Below are positions 39,797 to 49,300 of a stretch of DNA of 64,000 nt, one piece after another. Numbering within the stretch: the stretch's first letter is position 1; the number at the start of each line of letters is the position of its first letter. The stretch is from Nostocales cyanobacterium HT-58-2 (GTDB lineage Bacteria; Cyanobacteriota; Cyanobacteriia; Cyanobacteriales; Nostocaceae). The position numbers and the translations under genes were made by a program. The notes below the pieces were generated by a model that saw only the letters and a list, made by a program, of their open reading frames with translations, made no database searches and was not told where the DNA came from. The stretch is from assembly GCA_002163975.1 (NCBI GenBank), contig CP019636.1, positions 2,393,001 to 2,457,000 of the forward strand. The letters run 5' to 3'.

Positions 39797-40067
39797 ATCA
39801 AATGACTCCTTTATACTCACTACTAGTGAAATTTGTTGTTCTGACTTTTCAGGAGAAGCTTCAAAACTCTTTTCCAGACTATGTTTTTTCCAACAGCTTA
39901 AATTGATTAAGCAAGCAAGCAGACGCTCAACTGCTGTATTTATATCAATTATCTAAATGAAAGTTACTTAAAACCTGGATACTCTACCCACAACTGCTAA
40001 AAGATGGTTTTCAACATTAGTTAATTGGTTGGGCAGTATGATCCGGTTACACAATTTTGTCTAAAGT

Positions 40068-41090
40068 TTACCTCTGCTGCTCATTTAGTGCATTTTGAGC
40101 TTCTGTAATTAGAATTTCCAGATGGTGGTTGCTCAATCCGTTGTTGACAGACTTTTTGATAACTAAAGCCAGTTGGTTTGGTGTCAAGTTTTTAATGTCA
40201 ATCGCTATTTTAGTGGTCACTGCATCCAACGTATTGTCGGAAATTGGAGCTTGATTCAACATACAGGCTGTCTGTATGGTGTAGTCAAGTATATTTCTAT
40301 TTTCTTTGAAAGTAGTTGCAATCTGCTGATCTCTGAACTCTGAAGAATGCATCAAGTCTTGGGATGATGGTAAATGCGTTTGTGTCTTTAGGTCTTTTCT
40401 AGTTAAAACTTCTGCTTCTTCAGCACCAGAAGCTTCATGCTGCACTCGTCTTAAAGATTTACGCTCCTCGCACTCTGTAGTTTCTACAGAAACATCAATG
40501 GTGAGTGGCTTGTCAAGCTTGGGCTTTGCGGCTTTTTTATATTGTAAGACAATTTCCTTAGCCTTAGTGTAGGTGATATTCTCGCCACAACCTGCGCGTT
40601 CCAGAACTTCTGCTCTGGCTTCTTTAGATGTGGAGGGTGCGGCGATAAGGTAGAGGGCTGAAGCGTTGATATTCATATTCGTAAAATCGACGAATCTTAA
40701 CTCCTCCCAGACCTGCATAAATTTGGTGGCAGATGATATACTCCAATCAAACTCAGATTTAAGCCATTTTAGGAATCTTCCATGTCCCAGACACTGCTTT
40801 ACCTCAATGAGCTTCTGTCCAATATCGATGATATCTTGAGAACTACGGCGCATTAAGCTCTTGATTTCATTGGTGCACTGATGGATAAGCATACGAGTTT
40901 CAGTGTCTAGAGTACCATAGTCAAAGTTTGAAGTGTGCTGAGTGAGGAGCTGTTCTAAAGGTTTAGATGGTGATGCACTTGGATTCATAACAGCATTTAC
41001 TCCGTTTCTCAATAGAGATAACAGTCTGGGCAATAGTGGTGCTTCAATCCTTGATTTGCGAGCTAACAGTACTTGCAAATCGTTGCTCAA
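40068..41090 (-). CDS. DUF3102-like protein
   Basis: 340 residues in the longest frame, which starts with TTG at 41090; no good ribosome binding site is visible, and the first ATG (codon 36) is an alternative. The part from about residue 70 (IIDIGQKLIEVKQCLGHGRFLKWLKSEFDWS) matches the DUF3102 pattern seen in plasmid and phage-linked proteins that combine an IG..L...K..L.HG.F segment with a helix-turn-helix-like region. The C-terminal half is low complexity and then helical (LTPNQLALVIKKSVNNG). I know no biosynthetic role; it may be a DNA-binding passenger gene. Confidence 0.65.
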   Translation of the reverse strand: MSNDLQVLLARKSRIEAPLLPRLLSLLRNGVNAVMNPSASPSKPLEQLLTQHTSNFDYGTLDTETRMLIHQCTNEIKSLMRRSSQDIIDIGQKLIEVKQCLGHGRFLKWLKSEFDWSISSATKFMQVWEELRFVDFTNMNINASALYLIAAPSTSKEARAEVLERAGCGENITYTKAKEIVLQYKKAAKPKLDKPLTIDVSVETTECEERKSLRRVQHEASGAEEAEVLTRKDLKTQTHLPSSQDLMHSSEFRDQQIATTFKENRNILDYTIQTACMLNQAPISDNTLDAVTTKIAIDIKNLTPNQLALVIKKSVNNGLSNHHLEILITEAQNALNEQQR

Positions 41091-41594
41091 CTGATGCGAC
41101 AGTTGAGTTTACTTCAAGCGATAGTTCGGTTGTAAGAAAACAGAATGCTTTCTTTTATCCATAAAGAAGTGATCGCCCGTCAATGCAGTTATCACTTCAA
41201 TGAAAACTGACGGTTCGACTATAAGCCTTGCCTGACTGGATTTAAACCGTGCACAACGAATTTGGGTGGTGAATCGCGCAAAGTTTACTGACTACAGTTT
41301 TTAAGTCCATAGTCCTTGTTGCCTGCGAACTTATGATACTGCTTGTCACGTTTTGGTTTCAACACTCTTACCTGTGCTAGTCATGGAGGAAGTGTAAGTT
41401 GAGAAGCTAGTAACTTTCATTGTCTTAAACTCTCCGACCTTTTTTCCTAATTCAGATTAGGCGTAAATTATAAAATTTTTCTTTCTAAAAATAATAATAG
41501 CCGATTTTAGAGCAAACAACCTTATAGTTGCTAACTAAAAAGCTCACATTTTGTTAAATTTACTCTAGAATTGCGAGAATCCTTAAGGTAATGT
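41091..41594. other. Divergent intergenic region
   Basis: About 500 bases between the DUF3102 gene (minus) and the S41 peptidase gene (plus). It must hold the promoters of both. AAGG at 41585-41588 is the ribosome binding site of the plus-strand gene. No repeat or RNA gene was recognised. Confidence 0.4.
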
Positions 41595-42830
41595 ATGCAC
41601 CGCCTTCTTATCAAGACATCTGCACTGCTTCTACTGACTGTTCCCTTTGGTTTTTCCAGCTACGCTAGTGGTGGAAATAACTACAAGCATATCGTAGATG
41701 AAGCTTGGCAGCTAATCAACCTCAAATTCTTAGGTACAGACTTTAAAAGCCAGAATTGGCTACAAACGCGACGTGAGCTTTTGTCCAAGGAATACACTAC
41801 CAAAAAAGCAGCATATGATGCTATCCGTTCTATGCTATTGCAGCTGAACGACCCTGAAACTCGTCTTCTAGACACTAAGCAAATAGATCACATTAAGATG
41901 GAGAGTAGTGGAAAATTCAATGGGGTAGGTCTGATCTTTTTCTCTGTGGACACTGAGAAAAAAACCAAGGAGCTTAGAATAGTAACTGCCCTGCCAGACA
42001 CTCCAGCTGCTAGAGCTGGTTTACAACCCAAGGATATTATTCAAGCAATTAACAGTGTATCTACAAAGAATCTAAGCGAGGACCAGGCGATGACGCTTTT
42101 ACGGGGTGAGCCAGGTACTTGGGTTTCACTAACTGTACGCCGCAACGACAAAACACTTAACATTCCACTCAAGCGTGAAGCTATTTCCATACAACCAATA
42201 CGTACCTCTTTGAGGCTACAAGGAAAAAAAAGGATTGGTTACATTGCTCTCACACAATTTACGCCTAATGCAGATGAGCAAATGCATAATGCTATTAAAC
42301 AATTATTGAGTGAAGGCATAGATGGTTTTGTCATTGATTTACGAAATAATCCTGGTGGTTTGCTTCCTGTTAGCACTCAAATTGCAAGTTTTTTCCTAAA
42401 TAGGGAACCAGTTGCCTCAATTCGTAATCGTCAGAGTAGTTTGGAAGAAATTCGGGCTAATGGTTCCAAGCTTACTGATAAACCCATAGTAGTTTTAGTC
42501 AACAATGGTACTGCTAGCGCAGCCGAAGTCCTAGCAGGGGCACTGCAAGATAATCGTCGTGCTGTCTTAGTTGGAACTTCAACCTATGGACGAGGAAAAA
42601 TTCATTCGGGAGAAGAATTGTCTGATCAATCTATAGTCATGGTAACGACTGGTAGAATTGTAACTCCTTTGGGTCGTGATATTGAGCGTCAAGGTATTAA
42701 ACCAGATTACGTAGTTGAAATGCCAGCGGTGACACTAGGAAATCAGAAGCAATCAATCATAGCAACCTCAAAAGATAGCCAGTATACAAAAGCAATCTCG
42801 ATTCTCCTAAAACCCATAAAGCGACAATAA
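41595..42830 (+). CDS. S41 family C-terminal processing peptidase-like protein, secreted
   Basis: 411 residues with a signal peptide (MHRLLIKTSALLLLTVPFGF, then SSYASGG). A PDZ domain (LPDTPAARAGLQPKDIIQAI) precedes the peptidase core with FVIDLRNNPGGLL, the Ser region NNGTASAAEVLAGALQDN and TYGRGKIHSG. In CtpA-type enzymes the catalytic Lys normally sits in GKG; here the string is GRGK, so the dyad Lys is substituted or shifted by one. Location should be periplasm or thylakoid lumen. It is convergent with the synthetase gene at 43305-51698. Role in the cluster is unknown; resistance, export maturation or an unrelated housekeeping function are possible. Confidence 0.85.
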   Translation: MHRLLIKTSALLLLTVPFGFSSYASGGNNYKHIVDEAWQLINLKFLGTDFKSQNWLQTRRELLSKEYTTKKAAYDAIRSMLLQLNDPETRLLDTKQIDHIKMESSGKFNGVGLIFFSVDTEKKTKELRIVTALPDTPAARAGLQPKDIIQAINSVSTKNLSEDQAMTLLRGEPGTWVSLTVRRNDKTLNIPLKREAISIQPIRTSLRLQGKKRIGYIALTQFTPNADEQMHNAIKQLLSEGIDGFVIDLRNNPGGLLPVSTQIASFFLNREPVASIRNRQSSLEEIRANGSKLTDKPIVVLVNNGTASAAEVLAGALQDNRRAVLVGTSTYGRGKIHSGEELSDQSIVMVTTGRIVTPLGRDIERQGIKPDYVVEMPAVTLGNQKQSIIATSKDSQYTKAISILLKPIKRQ

Positions 42831-43304
42831 TCAAGTGAAGTCATATGACAAAAATTAAGGTAATTGCTCACCGCAATAACCATGGATAAATGAAAATGGT
42901 GTATATTGACACCCATAACACAAACGTAAGAATTCAGGTCTATGCTTGAGGAAGCAAAGAGGGAGCTTGCCAAGAATTACTAACCAATGCTTGAATACTC
43001 CCGGTTCGCCTATTTTTTGGCGAGTTAGGAAAAGTGGGGTAGTGTGTTCTATTGGCATCCTGTTCATACTACGTAGAACATTGCATCGAATGCTTTTCTG
43101 TCATCTATCCATGGTTGTCCTCCTTTAGGTTTAGTGGTCGCGGGTAAAGGTAGTGGATGCAAAGGTTCCCAAGGTTGTTTTGGAATTCAATAGTTTGCAT
43201 TCACTTCATTGCTCGACATTTTGCTGCACTTGATCTTATTGTATTGTTAGTTTCTACCTCATTAATTGAAGTTTTCGCATAAGCTCTAATTATTCTTCCT
43301 GTAT
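42831..43304. other. Convergent intergenic region
   Basis: 474 bases between the ends of the S41 peptidase gene and the large synthetase gene. I see no intact ORF above background, no strong stem-loop with a T run, and no IS ends. Transcripts from both sides should terminate here, but the terminators are not obvious by eye. Confidence 0.4.
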
Positions 43305-46300
43305 TTAAGTACTAATTGCTCGCCTTTTGATATTTTTTAATCTATTGTGATTAACCTCTTTCTGTTTCCTTCTTTGTAAAGTCCGTTGTTCTTGGTCTGC
43401 TTTTGTCAAACTATTTGATAGTTCGCTAAGTCTCACTTCAGGGTGATTAGCAACGGTATGTAAAATAACTTCAAAAGATTTTAGAAACTGAGTGATAGTC
43501 CCATGCTCAAACAAGTCTAAATCGTATGTCATCACCCCAATAAGCCCTTGCTTTGTATCCTCCATGCTAAGAAGCAAATCAAGTTTGGCATCACCGATAT
43601 CAATTTCTAGAAGACGCATATTCAAATTAGGAAACCCTAAAATTGACACAGGCGTACTTTGAAGGATAAACTTCACCTGAAATAGGGGTGTACGATTTAA
43701 ACTTCGCTCTGGTTTTAGAGCTTCTACCAGTCTGTCAAATGGAAAGTCTTGGTGCTCATAAGCTCTCAGGGTTACTTCACGTACTCGCCTCAATAATGCT
43801 TGAAATGTAGGGTTTCCAGAAAGGTCCGTGCGCAATACCAACTGATTGACAAAAAATCCTATCAACCCTTCAACTTCGGGTCGATTACGGTTAGCAACGT
43901 CTGTACCAATAATAATATCATCCTGTGATGTGTACCAATGTAGTAACACCTGAAATGCTGCTAACAGCGTCATAAATATCGTAACTTCTTCTCTACAACT
44001 TAGTTGCTTTAGATCGTCAGACAAAGCTTTGGATAGCGCCAAAGATTGCTTTGCTCCCCGAAAGGCTTGAATTGATGGTCGAACCCGGTCAGTAGGCATT
44101 TTTAGAACAGGGACGTCATTGCCCAACTGCTGTTTCCAGTATGCAAGGTGAGTTTTCAGTACGTCTCCTTGCAACCATTGTCGCTGCCACACAGCAAAGT
44201 CTGCATATTGAATTGACATATCAGGTAGAAATAAAGGTTGGGTGGTGAGAAGAGCTTTGTAGAAGGCTGCTAGTTCTCGAATCAAGATCCCGATAGACCA
44301 ACCATCACAGACAATATGGTGCATCGTTAAAAGCCATACATATTCTTTTTCTCCTAATTGTAGAAGAGTAATTCTTAGCAAAGGACGGGTCAAATCAAAA
44401 GGTAGCTGGGCTTCTTTAGTAGCTAAACGTTTGACCTCAGCTTCCTGTTGAGATTTACCTAGTTCCTGAAGATCTACTATCGGTAGGGTCAATGTTAAGG
44501 TGGGGGCAATAACCTGAACAGGTCGCCCTTCTATCATGGGAAATGTAGTTCGCAGGACTTCATGACGCTTGATGACCTCATTAACACTTTCTTGTAAAGC
44601 AGTTATGTTGAGATTCCCATCTATATGTATTGCTGCAGGTACGTTATAGAGGGAAGTTTCAGGATCTAATTGAGCAATAAACCATAGTCGCTGTTGGGCA
44701 AAGGAGAGAGGTAATTCTTTATCTCGTGAGATACGTTGAATGGGTGAAGTTTGCTGTTGTTCTTGACAACAAGATATTTCAATGTGTTTTGCTAAATCGG
44801 CTATGGTAGGTAGTTCAAACAGAGCCCGCAGGGTTAACTTTACCTCAAAGGTATCACGCAATCGAGACACAGCTTGAGTTGCTATCAGGGAATGCCCTCC
44901 TAACTCAAAAAAGTTATCATGGATTCCTACTTGTGGAAGATTAAAAAGCTCTTGCCAGATACGGGCAATTTGATGTTCCAACTCAGTTCGCGGTGCAATC
45001 TGCACAGTACTTGTAGGGCTAACACCATAACTTGCTGCAATCAGTTTTTGTTTATCAATATTACCTTTGTCTGTCAGAGGCATCTCTTGAAGCTGGTAAA
45101 AATTACAACGACTATGCTGCTGAAAGCGATCTTGAAGTGTCCACCCATGTAATTGGTTAACAGGTGCCTTATCAGTTTTCATCGTGAAATAGGCACAAAG
45201 TTTTTGGAGACAACAAGAGTCTGTCTCCATATATCGGCGAATGTAGCGGTTACTGCTATCTAAGCCAATTAAGAGTTGAGCTTGGTCACTATGTAATGAA
45301 GCAAGAAAAGAATTCAAGCCCTGTTGAGCTGTAATAGCATGATATCCTCGAGCATAAGCTAATTCTTTTATTAAATTGCCGCGACTCATTCCTAATTCGT
45401 TCCACAAGCTCCAACTCAAGCAATAACTCTGAAGACCACACTTATGGCGTTGGTAATAAGTAAAAGAGTCTAGAAAATGATTTGCTGCTGAATAAGCACC
45501 CGCGCCAGTTCCTCCAAAGAAACCATTGACAGAAGAGAAACTAATGAAAAGTCCTTGAGGCTCGTTTTTAAGGAGTTGATGTAGTAACCAAGTCCCTGAA
45601 ACTTTGGGGTGCATGATTGCTGCTAAATCCTCTTGGGTTAACTCAGTTAGCAGCTGTTCTTGATAAAGACCTGCTAGATGAATTATCCCTGATAGATCAC
45701 ATTGCCAATGAGATTTCGCTTGCTTAACTACTTGTTTTAACTGCTCAAAGTCACAGATATCTGTAGCTTGGTAAATGATTTCCCCCTCAAACTTCTCTAG
45801 ACTTCGGTAAGCTTTGATACGCTCCAAGGTCATATCTGTCTGTTCTAAGGGGAACTGCAAGGTACTTGTGATAGGCAGGGGAGTTCTACCCACTAAAAGT
45901 AACCGGGCTTGGTAATGCTTGAGCAAATACTCAGCAATCTTAACAGCAATACCTCCTAGACCTCCACTAATTAAATACATTCCACCTTGCTTGAAAGGTA
46001 GTGGTTGATTTTGCTCTTGAGATAGATCAACTGTTTCTAGTCGGGGTATCCAACGCTGTTTATTGCGGTACGCTACTTCTTGGTCTCCTTGCCTTTCCTG
46101 AATCTCTTGAAGAATATAAGCTGCACTCTCCTCAAGTAGACTTACAGATAAATCGATATGACGACAATCTAACCAAGGAATTTCTTGCGGAATTGTCTTA
46201 ATAAGTCCTAACATGGGAGTCTTCTCATAAGCTATTTCATCAGTTGGTAAAATAGCTTGGGCATAGCTAGAAATAACCCACAATTGAAGTAGATACTGAT

Positions 46301-49300
46301 CCCTGTTAATCTGAGACAAAACTTGAGTTAAAAGTAACAGACTATAAACTCCCTGATTCTGTGCTTCTTCTAGTGCTTCTAGACTGGGGACTTCTGATGC
46401 ATACTCGTTGTAGGTCCACAGGTGCAGAATTTGAGTAAGAGCAACAGGATCTGCGGTTACAGACTCTAGCAGACGCTGATAGTCGTTAAAGCTATTGGGT
46501 GCAATGCGGTAGTGGTTAGGACCAATTTGAGCAAAGTCTGATCCAGCTTCAACTCTAACGCAGGTCTGGTTCTGCCGTTCTAGTTCCGCACACAGAAACT
46601 GCCCTAGACCCAGCCCATCAAGAAATACGAGGAATTTGCCTTTTTGAGAGCGATAAGTCAAAACTTTGGCTTCTTTTCGACGCCAGATTTTTCGATAAAA
46701 CCAGTTGGGAAGGGTATTGTCATTACCGCTTAAGATATCAATTCTTTTAAGGATGGGATCAAATTCACCGATTTCAAAGCATTGCTTGAGTTGGGAACGT
46801 TGAATTTTTCCAATAGAGGTTTTAGGAATAGCGTTTTTCTCAACCGGAATTAAATAAGCTGGATTTACTCCAACTTTGCGAACAACTTCTCTCCGAATCT
46901 CTTTGAGCAACTTTAACAGATTCTCATTAGAAATAGAAGTATTGAAAAAAATGACTAAGTTATCGGTATTGCTATCAGTAGTTCTGATAGCACAAGCACA
47001 GGTGTAAGAAACTTCTACACCCTCAACCTCTTCAACTACCGCTTCAATTTCATGGCTATAATAATTAATGCCATTGATAATAATAATATCCTTTTGGCGA
47101 CCAGTAACCGTCAAGCAACCTTTACGTAGAAATCCAGTATCCCCAGTATCAAACCAACCATCATCAGTAAAAACATTTTGGTTAAGTTCTGGATTATTAT
47201 AATATCCCGACGTTACTGTAGAACCTTTAACCTGTAGACGTCCAATCTTTTCTTCCTCAAGCAATTGATTTTGGGCATCTACAATCCGTAAGCAAACTCC
47301 TAAGATAGGAGATCCTACTTCCACAAAGGAATCTTCATCTGTACTTGAGTCCAAGGAAAAGCTGTTTGAGAAGGTAACAGCAGAAGAAGTCTCAGACATC
47401 CCCCAAGCAGGATACATCGCAGAGGATCGTAGTCCGTGGGGAGCAAGCAGTTCTAGAAACCGCCTCGCTGTTTTAGCGACAATCGCCTCGCCTGCATTTA
47501 AGATAAATTGCATTGAGGATAAATCCCAATGTCGTCGAGTTATCTCTTCAGCACAATCATTGACTAACCCATAAGCGAAGTTAGGTGCCCAGGTGTTTGT
47601 AGCCCGAAAACGATTAATCCAATCCAGCCATTTCAGTGGATCTTGCAAAACAGTCTCAGTAGGAGCGTGGATTTGTTGGCAACTTAGATAAACATCGCGA
47701 ATATGGAACATTACGATGCTACCTACATGATCTAAAGGAAACCAGTTCAGCGAGACATCGTCACTAGAAAATTTGTTCACCTGAACTGTACTTGCTGAAC
47801 GATTTAGTAAACTGCGATGACTTTGCATAACCCCTTTGGGCATTCCTGTACTGCCAGAAGTTAGCAGCAATAAAGCTAAATCATCCGGCTGACTAACATA
47901 CCAGTTTTGGTCGGGATCACATACCCGCAGCTCATCAATCGTTTTAACCTGAAAATTTTCAAGACCGTAAAGAGCAGATAGCAAATTGACTGCTTGAACC
48001 AGTGTTTGACTTGTCAGAATAATTGGTTGCCCTAACATTTGCCAAGCATGGTGTAACTTGTTAACGGTACTGTTTAATTGCCTATAGTTGGGAGCGATTG
48101 ATATTGGGACAGGAATAAAGCCTCCTAACATACAACCCCAGAATGCGACAATAAAGTCCTGATTGCGCTCTAGCTGGAAAATAACTTTGTCTTGAGGCTG
48201 TAGTCCTAGTTCTCTCAGACCTGTTAAAACTTGCTCAGCCTCGTGTAGCAAATCGCTGTATGATTGAAAAATTTCAGAGCCGTCAGATTGGATGTAGACA
48301 ATGCCTTTGCCCAGCCCTTGCTGAACTGCACGTTTTAAGGCATCTGTCAGGATCGTAGGAGCATCTTGTTCTAGAGTCAGTGCACCTCCATTGCTGAAGG
48401 CGATCGCTTTGGAGACAAAATCCTCTGATGCCGCAGTTAGGTGAGCTGAAGAAGCTACTAATGACTCGACTACACTTATAGGATTTGCTTTCCAGCCAGG
48501 TAGCAGATCCGACAAATGCAATGGGGGAAGTTGGTTGCTTTCCTCTTGAACCACCACTGCCACTTGCTCAATTTCTGGTACTGATCGTATCCGCTCTTCC
48601 CATCGGTGTATCAACTCGATATCAATTACTTCTAGGTTGGTTAGAGCTTGCTCGTCTACCTGACCTGTAGCAGTAAGGGGTAAAGTTAACACTGGTACAT
48701 AAGCACTTGGTAGCATGACGTTTGGAAGAACTGTTTGTAAGCGATCTGCAAGCTGCTCTAAAGAGAAAGGTCTGGATAAAACTACGTAGGCAACTAGTTC
48801 TTTAGTGAAAACCTCCGTTTCTCGCACCAATACCACGCAATTGTCTATCAACAAATCATGCAGCAAGGCTGTTTCTACCTCATCCAGATAGATGCGAAAA
48901 CTATCAACCCAAGTGTACCGATTACCAGTATCAAGTAACTCAAGAGTGCCATTGCTTAACAAACGACCCTTGTCACCAGTTTTAAATAAGCGCTTACTAG
49001 GTAACTCTGGAAAGGGATTCTTAATAAAATGATAGGTGGTTGCTTCTGGATGATTCAAATATCCCCGGGATAGTCCTTCTTCGGCTATGTAAATCTCTCC
49101 TATCACCCCTTTGGGAACAGGTTGCAAGCACTTATCTAAAATGCAAATTGATGCACAGGTGGAATAGCCTTCTGACAAGAAATCTCGTTTATCTTTAGTT
49201 ACTTGAACTTGGGAGTAAGCTACAATTCCTGCTTCAGGTAAACTGTATAAGTAATATAACTTATATGTAGCAGACTGAGACAATTGATTGACCACTTGAG

